A DNA stretch of 64,000 nucleotides from Paenibacillus lycopersici. Lineage in GTDB: Bacteria > Bacillota > Bacilli > Paenibacillales > Paenibacillaceae. The stretch is from assembly GCF_010119935.1 (NCBI RefSeq), contig NZ_CP048209.1:3103001-3167000 (forward strand), read 5' to 3'. Below are positions 7,486-15,673 of the stretch, one piece after another. The position numbers and the translations under genes were made by a program. Under the pieces are notes generated by a model, which did no database searches, was not told the origin of the DNA, and saw only the letters and a list, made by a program, of their open reading frames with translations. Every line of letters begins with the position of its first letter. Position 1 is the stretch's first letter.

Positions 7486-9777
7486 ATGCTTGCAGAGGAT
7501 TTACAGCATGTTTTGAAGCAGCACGGCGTAACGGAAGAAGAGGTCGTATACAGCATGCTTTGCGATCGTACGACCGAAGGCGCGTTCGTGGATACGTACC
7601 TGATCCTGACGAATACGCGACTCTTGATTGCGACAAGCCTGGAGGAGCCTGCGCAAGAGAAAGTTTACAAGGGATACGGAGGACAATCCGGCTCGCATCG
7701 CGACCGGACACAAGCGCGAACCGCGAATGGCTGGTCTGTGGAAGCAATCGATATCGACAAAATTGAATCCGTTTTCATCGTGAATCTGGTCGCATCCGGG
7801 CTTGTGGTCATGAAAGCGCCGGAAGAACGCGCGATCGCGGCCTTCACGAACGGCGAGATGGGCAGAGCCTCGAAATTCGCGTCCGCGTTCACGAAGCTGA
7901 AGCAGAAGGAATCGCTTGACGAGCTGCGGCTGGACGATCACGAGCAAGCCGCTTGTCCGAAGTGCGGGATGATCTTCCCGGAGGAAAGCAGGAAGGTGTG
8001 CCCGAAATGCATGAAGAAGCATGCGATCTTCGCCAGGCTGCTCTCGTTCGCGGGGCAGTACAAGAAATCGATCTTCCTGATCATTCTCTTCATGCTGCTG
8101 AACTCGGGAACTGGGCTGGTCATCCCTTATTTGCAGGGCACCGTGCTGATCGATCAAGGGCTCGGCGGCGTAGGAACGTTCGCGCACCGCATCGGCCTGA
8201 TCGTGCTGCTCATCATCGGTTTCCGTACGCTGTCGCTCCTGTTCGGCGTGCTGTACGGCGTCATCAACGCGAAAATGTCGGCGAATATCGCGTTCGATCT
8301 GAAGACGAGCGTATTCTCCGCGATGCAGCGGCTGTCGCTCAGCTTCTTCCAGCGCAAACAGACCGGACAGCTGATGACCCGGGTGAACAACGACGCGACC
8401 GAGCTGCAATATTTCTTCGTCGACGGACTATCCTACTTCGTCGTGAATGCCATGAACATTATCGGCATCACGGCGATCCTGCTCGTGCTGGACTGGAAAC
8501 TGACGCTGCTCTGCTATCTTCCGCTGCCGATCGTCGTCATTCTGATCCGGCGCGTCTTTCCGAGACTGTGGCGGCTCTCCTGGAGAAGGCACCGCACGGT
8601 CAGCCGGATGAACGCGATCATCAGCGACACCATCCGGGGCACGCGGGTCGTCAAGGCGTTCGGGAAGGAACAGAAGGAGATCGACCGCTTCCATAAGTCG
8701 AACATGGCGTACTCGAACGCCGATCAGTCGTTCAACAAGCTTGGCGGCACCGTGTTCCCGGTCCTCAATATTCTGACGCAAACCGGCGGCATTCTGATCT
8801 GGTCGTTCGGCGGTTGGATGGTCATGGGCGGAACGATCTCGTTCGGCAAGGTGCTGACCTTCGTCAGCTACATGCACATGCTTTACGGACCGATCCAGTT
8901 CATGAACAATATCGTCGGCTGGTGGTCGTACTGCATGTCGGCCGCGCAGCGGATCTTCGAAATCCAGGATTCCGTGCCGGATGTGGCGGAGAAGCCGAAC
9001 GCGGTGCATCTGGAGCGCATGAACGGCGACATTGTGGTGTCCGACATCGTATTCGGCTACGAGCCGAACAAAGCGATTCTCAAACAGGTGTCGATGCGCG
9101 CGAAGCCCGGTCAAATGATCGGCGTCGTCGGTCATTCCGGAGCGGGCAAATCGACGCTCGTCAATATCATCTCGCGGCTGTACGACGTTAACGAAGGCGA
9201 AGTGCGCATCGACGGGGTCAACGTCAAGGATTTATCGTCGGCGTCGCTGCGCGATAACATCGGGATCGTGTCGCAGGACGTCTACGTGTTCTCGGGCAGC
9301 ATCGCCGAGAACATCGCCTACGCCAATCCGGAATGCAGCGTCGAAGACATCGTCTATGCGGCGCGCATCGCGCACGCGCACGACTTTATCGAGAAGCTGC
9401 CTGACGGCTACGATACGGTCGTCGGCACCGGCGGGCATAATCTGTCCGGGGGCGAGAAGCAGCGGTTATCCATCGCGCGGGCGGTGCTGCATAATCCGCG
9501 CATTCTCATTCTCGACGAAGCGACCGCTTCGCTCGATACCGAGACGGAGCTGCAGATCCAGGCTGCGCTGGATTCCTTGATCAAGGGCAGAACGACGATC
9601 GCGATCGCCCACCGGCTGTCGACGCTCCGCAACGCGGACTATCTTATCGTCATGGACAACGGCAAAGTGGTGGAGAACGGCACGCATGACGAGCTGATGA
9701 CCAGCGAAGGGGCTTATTACCGCCTTGTGAAGAAGCATGACGAGGCGCTCAAAATGAACGAGGTGATATCGGCATGA
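7486..9777 (+). CDS. ABC exporter-type half transporter with N-terminal PH-like domain and zinc ribbon
   Basis: This 763-residue protein has four parts. Residues 1-135 form a soluble PH/GRAM-like beta domain (LILTNTRLLI is a typical strand pair). A zinc ribbon follows with C157-x2-C160-x11-C172-x2-C175. A six-helix exporter membrane domain spans about 185-480. A nucleotide-binding domain follows with Walker A GHSGAGKST near 549, signature LSGGE near 653 and catalytic E678 in ILDEATASLD. The ATP site is intact. The next gene, for a DUF1854 protein, overlaps its stop by 4 bp, and a second ABC protein with the same architecture follows, so the two probably form a heterodimer. The substrate is unknown. 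The Shine-Dalgarno sequence is weak (AAGAG) for the ATG used. Confidence 0.85.
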   Translation: MLAEDLQHVLKQHGVTEEEVVYSMLCDRTTEGAFVDTYLILTNTRLLIATSLEEPAQEKVYKGYGGQSGSHRDRTQARTANGWSVEAIDIDKIESVFIVNLVASGLVVMKAPEERAIAAFTNGEMGRASKFASAFTKLKQKESLDELRLDDHEQAACPKCGMIFPEESRKVCPKCMKKHAIFARLLSFAGQYKKSIFLIILFMLLNSGTGLVIPYLQGTVLIDQGLGGVGTFAHRIGLIVLLIIGFRTLSLLFGVLYGVINAKMSANIAFDLKTSVFSAMQRLSLSFFQRKQTGQLMTRVNNDATELQYFFVDGLSYFVVNAMNIIGITAILLVLDWKLTLLCYLPLPIVVILIRRVFPRLWRLSWRRHRTVSRMNAIISDTIRGTRVVKAFGKEQKEIDRFHKSNMAYSNADQSFNKLGGTVFPVLNILTQTGGILIWSFGGWMVMGGTISFGKVLTFVSYMHMLYGPIQFMNNIVGWWSYCMSAAQRIFEIQDSVPDVAEKPNAVHLERMNGDIVVSDIVFGYEPNKAILKQVSMRAKPGQMIGVVGHSGAGKSTLVNIISRLYDVNEGEVRIDGVNVKDLSSASLRDNIGIVSQDVYVFSGSIAENIAYANPECSVEDIVYAARIAHAHDFIEKLPDGYDTVVGTGGHNLSGGEKQRLSIARAVLHNPRILILDEATASLDTETELQIQAALDSLIKGRTTIAIAHRLSTLRNADYLIVMDNGKVVENGTHDELMTSEGAYYRLVKKHDEALKMNEVISA

Positions 9778-10343
9778 CAAGTCCACATACGGCTTCGGCG
9801 ATTGAAGCCGGCCAAGAAGCGAAGGCGGCGAAGCCGACCTCCGACCTGTCGGATGCGGCGAATATCAAGTACTTGACGCCGTCCAATACCGTGTTTACGA
9901 AGACCGACGGCCAGATGCTCAATGTCAAGGTCGACGGCGAGGAGCACAAGGCCGTCTACGTGCACTGCTCCTTCCCGCATACGGACCGCAGCATCTACTT
10001 GTCGGTGCGGACGATCGACAACAAGGAGATCGGGATGATCCGCTCGCTGGATGATTTCCCCGCAGAGACGGCGGCGCTTCTGGGGGAGCAGGTGCTGATC
10101 CGCTATTTCGCGCCGGAGATTACGAGAGTGGTGCGCGTGAAGGAAGAATTCGGCTACGCCTATTGGGAGGCGGAGACGACGGCGGGTTTATGCCGGTTTA
10201 CGGTGCGCGGAGGCGGAGGCAACACGAAGCTGATCACCGCGGCCCGCTTGCTCATTACGGACGTGGACGGCAACCGCTTCGTCATTCCGGACCTTGGCAG
10301 CCTCACGGACAAAGAATACCGAATGGTTGAAATGTGCATGTAA
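9774..10343 (+). CDS. DUF1854 domain-containing protein
   Basis: The 189-residue soluble protein starts with a low-complexity Ala/Lys-rich segment (1-35). A compact alpha/beta domain follows at about 50-185 with the DUF1854 pattern: CSFPHTDRSIYLSVR, the acidic EIGMIRSLDDF stretch, a tryptophan-containing strand, FTVRGGG and IPDLGSLT near the end. It has no signal peptide or membrane segment, so it should act in the cytoplasm. DUF1854 is uncharacterised; it also occurs as a separate gene or as a domain with ABC exporters, including those near cyanophycin genes in proteobacteria. An accessory or ligand-sensing role for the flanking transporters is inferred from its position between them and its ATGA overlap with the first. 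Confidence 0.85.
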   Translation: MTSPHTASAIEAGQEAKAAKPTSDLSDAANIKYLTPSNTVFTKTDGQMLNVKVDGEEHKAVYVHCSFPHTDRSIYLSVRTIDNKEIGMIRSLDDFPAETAALLGEQVLIRYFAPEITRVVRVKEEFGYAYWEAETTAGLCRFTVRGGGGNTKLITAARLLITDVDGNRFVIPDLGSLTDKEYRMVEMCM

Positions 10344-10379
10344 GCCAGGCAGTGCTTGCTAAAAGGGGAGAAACCGGAA

Positions 10380-12620
10380 ATGAATCTCAATTTCGAGCTT
10401 GCCGAGCAGGATCTTATCGCTGCCAGGCAGGCTGTCGGTCAGAACGTTCGTTACAGCGTGCCTGCCGATCTATCGCTGACCGGTCGCAGAATGTCGGGAT
10501 TTCTCGTCATCGGGGATGAGAAATGGGCGTATATCGAGCAAGGACGCGTCATCGAGCAGCGCCATATCGCGGAAGCTTCCAAATACAAAATCCTTCCGCT
10601 CGTCGGCAACGCGGTGCTGGAAGCCGAAGTCGACGGCACCAAACGGATCATCGTCCGCGTCACGATGCAGCATGCGGCAAGATACGGCTTCATCGCTCAA
10701 ATTCTGAACGACATGTCGGCGAAGCGGCAGATTCGCATCTTCAACACCGAAGACGAGCCGCTCTGCGCCAATTGCGGCGGCCCGCTCATTCGCGGCACGC
10801 GCGTCTGTCCGCGATGCATGAACAAGTCCGCGGCGCTCAAGCGGCTGTTCGCGGTATCCCGTACGCACTGGAAGAAGCTCGCGCTCGGACTCGTCATCCT
10901 CTTCGCTTCCTCCGGCATCGCGCTGGTCGGGCCGTATTTTCAGAAGCTGCTGGTCAACTCCGCGCTCCAGCCGCTCGACGGTCACGCGGACAAGACGATA
11001 TTCTACGCGGCCATTGCCGGCTTGCTGGGCGTGCTGCTGTTCGGCGAGCTGCTGAACATCTCGAAGAACCGCGTCATGGCCGGCGTGAGCTCGGGCATCG
11101 CGGCGGATCTGCGCAAGATGGTATTCGACAAGACGCAGCAGCTGTCGCTCGGCTTTCTGACCTCGCAGCGGGCGGGGGATATCATGAACCGCGTCACCTC
11201 CGATACCGACCGGATCCGGCAGCTCATCCAGGAATTGTGCACGACGGCCATCTTCCAGCTTATCATGCTGGTCTGCGCGAGTTATCTGCTCTTCCATGCG
11301 GATTGGCGCCTCGCCATCGTCGTTCTCATCCCGGCGCCGATTGTCGCTTACTTGCACCGGTATATATGGAAATCGGTGCTCTGGAAGCTGTTCCACAAGC
11401 AGTGGCGCGTGTACGACAAGGCGAACTCGTTCCTGCATGACGTGCTGAGCGGCATTCGCGTCGTGAAGGCGTTCGGCAAGGAGGAGCGGGAAATCAAGAA
11501 GTTCCGCGCCTACAACAGCGAATTCGCGGCGGCGACGGTGAACAGCGAGAAGCTCTTCAGCATCCTGTCGCCGATTACGAACTATCTCATCGAGATGGGG
11601 CAATATTTCGTTCTGTTGATCGGCTGCGGCATGATTCTCGACAAGCAGATGAATATCGGGGAACTGATCCAATTCAGCTCCTATGCGTCCATGATCTTCG
11701 GTCCGATCGCATGGCTGATGTTCATGCCGAGGTGGGTCGCCAACGCCGTCATCTCGATTGACCGCGTATTCTCGGTCATCGACGAGCAGCCCGAGGTCAT
11801 GGACTCGGAAGACAGCGGGAAGCACCGAATCCAAGGGCATATCGCGTTCCGCGATGTGATATTCGGCTACAAGACCTACGAGCCCGTGCTCAAAGAAGTG
11901 AATTTCGAGGTCAAGCAAGGCGAGATGATCGGGCTTGTCGGCCATTCGGGCTCCGGCAAATCAACGCTGATCAATTTGGTCTCGCGCTTCTATGACGTGA
12001 CCGACGGCCAAATACTGATCGACGGCGTCGATATTCGGTCGATCGCCCAGGAGGAGCTTCGCTCCCAGATCGGGGTCGTGCTGCAGGAGACCTTCCTGTT
12101 CACGGGGACGATCATGGAGAATATCCGCTACGCCAAGCCGGATGCGACCTATGAGGAAATCATTCTGGCGGCGCGGGTCGCGAACGCGCATCAATTCATC
12201 ATCAATTTCCCGGACGGATACGACACGATGCTCGACGAGAACGGCAACAACTTGTCCGGCGGCGAGCGGCAGCGGATTGCGATCGCGAGGGCGGTCCTGA
12301 ACAACCCGCGCATTCTCATCCTGGACGAAGCGACGGCCTCTCTCGATATCGACACGGAGACGGCAATTCAAGAAGCGCTGCAGCGGGTGACGAAGAACCG
12401 GACGACGATCGCGATCGCGCACCGGTTGTCGACGCTTCGCCACGCCGACCGGCTGATCGTGCTGGAGAAAGGCGAAGTCGCGGAGGTCGGCACGCATACG
12501 GAGCTGCTGGAGAAGAAGGGTATCTACTACGGCCTGATCCATGCGCAGCGCAACATGTCGAAGAAGCAGGAGCAGCAGCCGGGCGTGCAGCAGCCGGCTT
12601 CCGTGGAGATTACGGCGTAG
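10380..12620 (+). CDS. Second ABC exporter-type half transporter with N-terminal soluble domain and zinc ribbon
   Basis: The ATG at 10380 is chosen because GGGGAG lies 7 bp upstream; an in-frame TTG at 10356 has no such site. The 746-residue protein repeats the layout of the first transporter: a beta-rich N-terminal domain (1-120), a zinc ribbon C129-x2-C132-x10-C143-x2-C146, a six-helix membrane domain (about 160-450), and a nucleotide-binding domain with GHSGSGKST, LSGGE and E650 in ILDEATASLD. Both ATP sites of a predicted heterodimer would therefore be catalytic, unlike the pair at 22443-26049. The C-terminal tail is Gln/Pro rich. Substrate unknown. Confidence 0.87.
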   Translation: MNLNFELAEQDLIAARQAVGQNVRYSVPADLSLTGRRMSGFLVIGDEKWAYIEQGRVIEQRHIAEASKYKILPLVGNAVLEAEVDGTKRIIVRVTMQHAARYGFIAQILNDMSAKRQIRIFNTEDEPLCANCGGPLIRGTRVCPRCMNKSAALKRLFAVSRTHWKKLALGLVILFASSGIALVGPYFQKLLVNSALQPLDGHADKTIFYAAIAGLLGVLLFGELLNISKNRVMAGVSSGIAADLRKMVFDKTQQLSLGFLTSQRAGDIMNRVTSDTDRIRQLIQELCTTAIFQLIMLVCASYLLFHADWRLAIVVLIPAPIVAYLHRYIWKSVLWKLFHKQWRVYDKANSFLHDVLSGIRVVKAFGKEEREIKKFRAYNSEFAAATVNSEKLFSILSPITNYLIEMGQYFVLLIGCGMILDKQMNIGELIQFSSYASMIFGPIAWLMFMPRWVANAVISIDRVFSVIDEQPEVMDSEDSGKHRIQGHIAFRDVIFGYKTYEPVLKEVNFEVKQGEMIGLVGHSGSGKSTLINLVSRFYDVTDGQILIDGVDIRSIAQEELRSQIGVVLQETFLFTGTIMENIRYAKPDATYEEIILAARVANAHQFIINFPDGYDTMLDENGNNLSGGERQRIAIARAVLNNPRILILDEATASLDIDTETAIQEALQRVTKNRTTIAIAHRLSTLRHADRLIVLEKGEVAEVGTHTELLEKKGIYYGLIHAQRNMSKKQEQQPGVQQPASVEITA

Positions 12621-12629
12621 ACGATCGCC

Positions 12630-12676
12630 AGACCGGCTGGCGGCCGCACGCATTGCGCGCAGCCGCCAGCCGGTCT
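12630..12676. terminator. Strong hairpin after the DUF1854 operon
   Basis: AGACCGGCTGGCGG (12630-12643) pairs perfectly with CCGCCAGCCGGTCT (12663-12676) around a 19-nt loop. There is no T-tract. The right arm merges into the -10 of the next promoter, so the hairpin may both end the upstream transcript and affect the promoter. Confidence 0.5.
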
Positions 12677-12681
12677 ATAAT
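12653..12681 (+). promoter_or_regulatory. Sigma-A promoter for the leader and ABC exporter
   Basis: TTGCGC (12653-12658), a 17-bp spacer and a perfect TATAAT (12676-12681). Transcription from about 12688 would give a leader of roughly 290 nt before the ABC gene at 12978. Confidence 0.6.
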
Positions 12682-12711
12682 GGGGATATCTTCCGACACG
12701 AGGTGAACAGG

Positions 12712-12741
12712 ATGAACGTCCGAATCGTTCGAGGTAGCTAG
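12712..12741 (+). CDS. Putative 9-residue leader peptide (MNVRIVRGS)
   Basis: An AGGTG ribosome binding site at 12701-12705 precedes an ATG and nine sense codons ending in TAG. It is the first translatable item after the predicted promoter and lies in the long leader of a drug-type ABC exporter. Short leader peptides of this kind in Bacillales control downstream resistance genes through ribosome stalling; that role is inferred here. It could also be a chance open frame. Confidence 0.45.
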   Translation: MNVRIVRGS

Positions 12742-12848
12742 TTTTCGGGCTGGACAAAACGCGTACCAGCCGCCAAGGGGGTTCTCTGCCCTTTTTGGCC
12801 ACGCGAAAACATACCTGCGAACGGTCTCGGACGGCATCGATCCTGCTT

Positions 12849-12952
12849 GAAAGCCAAGGGACCCGGCGTCAGCATAGCCATGTACCGACATGCGTATCGA
12901 CATGTCCGTGCTTCGCGCTATTCCATCGCTGAAGCGCCTTGGCTTTCTTTTA
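12849..12952 (+). promoter_or_regulatory. Terminator-like long-range hairpin in the ABC leader (possible attenuator)
   Basis: GAAAGCCAAGG (12849-12859) pairs perfectly with CCTTGGCTTTC (12937-12947), and the right arm is followed at once by TTTTATT. The 77-nt loop contains a GCTTC/GAAGC hairpin (12910-12914 with 12931-12935) that would compete with the distal arm. Weaker hairpins at 12748-12771 (GGCTGG/CCAGCC) and 12775-12796 (AAGGG/CCCTT then TTT) come earlier in the leader. Together these suggest alternative structures that regulate read-through into the exporter gene. Confidence 0.5.
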
Positions 12953-12977
12953 TTCTCTCAACCGGAGGAAGATAACG

Positions 12978-14687
12978 ATGATTCAAACCTGCCTGGTCTA
13001 TTTCAAGCGGACCATTCTGCTCTACGTCGTGCTCGGTTTTCTCGTTCAATTCTGCAGCGCGTACGGCATCACGCTTTTTCAACAATTGCTGGACAACGTC
13101 GCGGCTGCCAGCGGTTTCAACGCCGCGCTCCCCTTGGTCATGCTGTACGGCGCGATGCTGGCCGTAACGACGATCGTCAATTACCTCATACTATATCCCC
13201 AAACCTATCTGTCCGCCGGAATCATGGAGAAGCTGAAGCTGCTGGCGTTCGGCAAAGTGTCCCGAATCGATTACGCCGCCTACCAGAACATCGGCACGGG
13301 CGAAATGATCAAAGTGATCGAGAACGGCGCCGCCGCCGGGACGCAAATCATCCACGCCTTCTACTTGCGCATCCTCCAAGAGCTGCTGCCGACGGTGCTC
13401 TTCAGTCTATTGTTCATCAGCCGCTACAGCCCGACCGTCATGCTGATCATCGGAGCGGGCTATGCGGTCATCTTCGGCATGAATCACGTGCTGCTTCGCG
13501 TGCTGTACCGGTTCAAGTCCGCGCTTCTGGAGAGCCAGGAGAAGATGTCCGCGCAATCGGTCCGCGGTTTCATGGAGCTGGTCGTGTTCAGGCTGAACAA
13601 GCGCTACCGGAAGGAAATGGAACGCATGCAGCGCACGGCAGAAGACATCGTGTCGAAGAGCACGCAGATCCGCATGATTCACGAATCGTTCTTCGCGGTG
13701 TTCGCCCTGTTAGTTAATGGCATTAAGATTGTTGTATTAGTTTATGGCATTAAACGAATTCTGGAGGGAGACACGTCCATCGGCGCAATCGTCGCGCTGC
13801 TCTTGTTCATTGAGCATGTATACTCGCCAATTGCGATATTCAATGTCCTGTTCGTAGACTACAAGCTGAACCGCGTCGCTTTCGCCCGGCTTGAACGGTT
13901 CGCGAACGCGCCTGAAGACATGAACCTGGAGACAGGGAGGGAGGTCGGAGAGCTGAAAGGGGACCTCGCCTTCGAGCATGTGACATTCGGATACGGCGGC
14001 ACGGAGGCGCTGAGGAATGTAACGTTTGCCGTCAAGCGCGGAAGCTCCGTGGCGATCGTCGGCTTAAGCGGGAGCGGGAAATCGACGCTCATCAAGCTGA
14101 TGCTCGGGCTGCTGAAGAAGCAGTCCGGCAGCATCCGGTGGGACGGCTCCGATATCGACGAGCTCAAGCTGAACAGCTTGTACGATCATGTGTCGTATAT
14201 TTCGCAGGAAGCGCCGATCTTCGCCGACTCGATCCGCGGCAATATCGACTTCGACCGCGAGCTGCCCGATGAGCTCATTTACGACATCCTGACGCTGGTT
14301 CGCATGAAGGAGGAAGTGCTGCGCATGCCGGACCGGCTCGACGCCTTGGTCGGCGAGAAGGGCATGAAGCTATCGGGCGGGGAGCGGCAGCGGCTGGCAT
14401 TCGCTCGCATCATCGCGCAGCGGCGGAACGTCGTCATCTTAGATGAGCCGGTCTCCGGGCTCGATAACATCACGGAGAAGACGATTATGGATGAGGTGCT
14501 GCGGCTGTTCCGCGGCCGGACGCTCGTCATCGTCGCGCACAGGCTTCATGCGATCGCGAATGTCGACACGATCCTTCTCGTCAAGGACGGAGAAGTCGTC
14601 GGTGAAGGCTCTTTCGCCGAGCTCATCCAGACCAGCGGGTATTTCCAAGCCTTGTGGCAGCAGGACAGCCGAAACGGCGCCCGGTGA
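12978..14687 (+). CDS. ABC exporter, fused membrane and ATPase domains
   Basis: The ATG at 12978 follows GGAGGAAG by 7 bp; earlier in-frame codons lie inside the attenuator. The 569-residue protein has an exporter membrane domain with about six helices (10-300) and an ATPase domain with Walker A GLSGSGKST, signature LSGGE and E490 in VVILDEPVSGLD, plus an intact H-loop (VAHRL). Its membrane part is divergent from the other exporters here and resembles peptide/bacteriocin or cyclic-peptide exporters. It has no ABC partner next to it, so it probably works as a homodimer. The leader structures upstream suggest inducible expression, perhaps by the exported compound. A convergent AraC gene begins its stop 6 bp later. 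Confidence 0.85.
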   Translation: MIQTCLVYFKRTILLYVVLGFLVQFCSAYGITLFQQLLDNVAAASGFNAALPLVMLYGAMLAVTTIVNYLILYPQTYLSAGIMEKLKLLAFGKVSRIDYAAYQNIGTGEMIKVIENGAAAGTQIIHAFYLRILQELLPTVLFSLLFISRYSPTVMLIIGAGYAVIFGMNHVLLRVLYRFKSALLESQEKMSAQSVRGFMELVVFRLNKRYRKEMERMQRTAEDIVSKSTQIRMIHESFFAVFALLVNGIKIVVLVYGIKRILEGDTSIGAIVALLLFIEHVYSPIAIFNVLFVDYKLNRVAFARLERFANAPEDMNLETGREVGELKGDLAFEHVTFGYGGTEALRNVTFAVKRGSSVAIVGLSGSGKSTLIKLMLGLLKKQSGSIRWDGSDIDELKLNSLYDHVSYISQEAPIFADSIRGNIDFDRELPDELIYDILTLVRMKEEVLRMPDRLDALVGEKGMKLSGGERQRLAFARIIAQRRNVVILDEPVSGLDNITEKTIMDEVLRLFRGRTLVIVAHRLHAIANVDTILLVKDGEVVGEGSFAELIQTSGYFQALWQQDSRNGAR

Positions 14688-14693
14688 GCGCAA

Positions 14694-15545
14694 TCAACTC
14701 AGCACCTGCCGGCGAAATTGGAGGGGCGTGACGCCGACGCTGCGCTTGAAGCAGGTGGAGAAATAGGGCGCATACCGGAATCCGACTTCTTCGGCAATCC
14801 GCTCGATCGGCCATTCGGTGGAGACAAGCAGGCGTTTGGCCCGGTCCAGCCGGAATTGCAGCAAATAATGCATCGGCGTGACGCCGTAATTCGTCTTCAT
14901 GCAGCGCACGACGTAATTCGGATGAAAGTGAAGCGCGGCCGCCACCGATTCGTTCGTCAGCTCTTCCTGATAATGCTGCTGCAAATAAGCGGCCGCCTGC
15001 TCCGCCAGCTTGGTCGAGGGAGACTGCGTCCCGCCGATATTCCGTTCTTCGAGCAGGGAGAGCAGCCGGGACAGCAGGCGCTGCTCCTCCCAGAACGAGT
15101 CGCCGACCGGCAGGGCGAGCAGGCGGCGCATCAGCCCGAACGCTTCCTGCGGAACGGGCAGCGCGGCTTGCTTCACGAGCCGCATCGCGTAGGGATTGCC
15201 GAACGGCAGCGATGACGCGGCATCGTCGGCCGCGGTATCGCGGGAGCCGCGGTTCCATTCGCAATGCTCGAAGTGCACCCAGTAGAAGCTCGTCTCCCGT
15301 TCGCAAGGCTTGACCGCGTAATGCTCGCCGTCCGGCAGCAGGAGCAGCGTATCGCCGGCGCCGAGCGTCCATTCCTGTCCGTTCTCGCCGATGTGGAGCG
15401 CTCCGCCGATCACGATCAAGAGATCGTACAGTCCGAGATTCCTGCGGTTCGGATGGCGCTCGCCGACCCGGAAGTCCGAACGTCCGGACTCCCAATAATA
15501 GGGCAGCGGCGGCGTCTGCAATTCGACGATGGCCGATTTGCTCAT
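14694..15545 (-). CDS. AraC-family transcriptional regulator
   Basis: The start chosen (ATG at 15545, MSKSAIVELQ) has GGAGGG 8 bp upstream; an in-frame ATG at 15560 overlaps that site and is less likely. The 283-residue protein has an N-terminal cupin-type sensor domain (about 30-140, with GDTLLLLPDGEHY) and a C-terminal double helix-turn-helix (about 180-280) ending in the usual FSTCFKRSVGVTPLQFRR signature. Such regulators bind a sugar and activate carbohydrate genes. It is divergent from the GH127 gene, with 128 bp between the two starts, so it most likely controls that gene; the effector would then be an arabinose-type sugar (inference). Confidence 0.92.
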   Translation of the reverse strand: MSKSAIVELQTPPLPYYWESGRSDFRVGERHPNRRNLGLYDLLIVIGGALHIGENGQEWTLGAGDTLLLLPDGEHYAVKPCERETSFYWVHFEHCEWNRGSRDTAADDAASSLPFGNPYAMRLVKQAALPVPQEAFGLMRRLLALPVGDSFWEEQRLLSRLLSLLEERNIGGTQSPSTKLAEQAAAYLQQHYQEELTNESVAAALHFHPNYVVRCMKTNYGVTPMHYLLQFRLDRAKRLLVSTEWPIERIAEEVGFRYAPYFSTCFKRSVGVTPLQFRRQVLS

Positions 15546-15673
15546 GATCGATCCCTCCATGGACTGTGTTATTTTGTATAAGTTTAAGTTGATTCTATTG
15601 CTGTTGCAGCTGCTCTAAAAAGAATAAACTGGAGGCCATGAAGTGTCAATTTCTATATAAATGAGGTGGAGCT

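Noticed and set aside
10470..11945. 491-codon minus-strand open frame opposite the second zinc-ribbon ABC gene
   Set aside because: Same reason: high GC leaves the antisense frame open; composition is unlike any protein family and there is no start signal.
12682..12977. T-box riboswitch in the ABC leader
   Set aside because: No GGGTGGNACCGCG-type T-box sequence or specifier loop was found; a leader peptide with terminator explains the region better.
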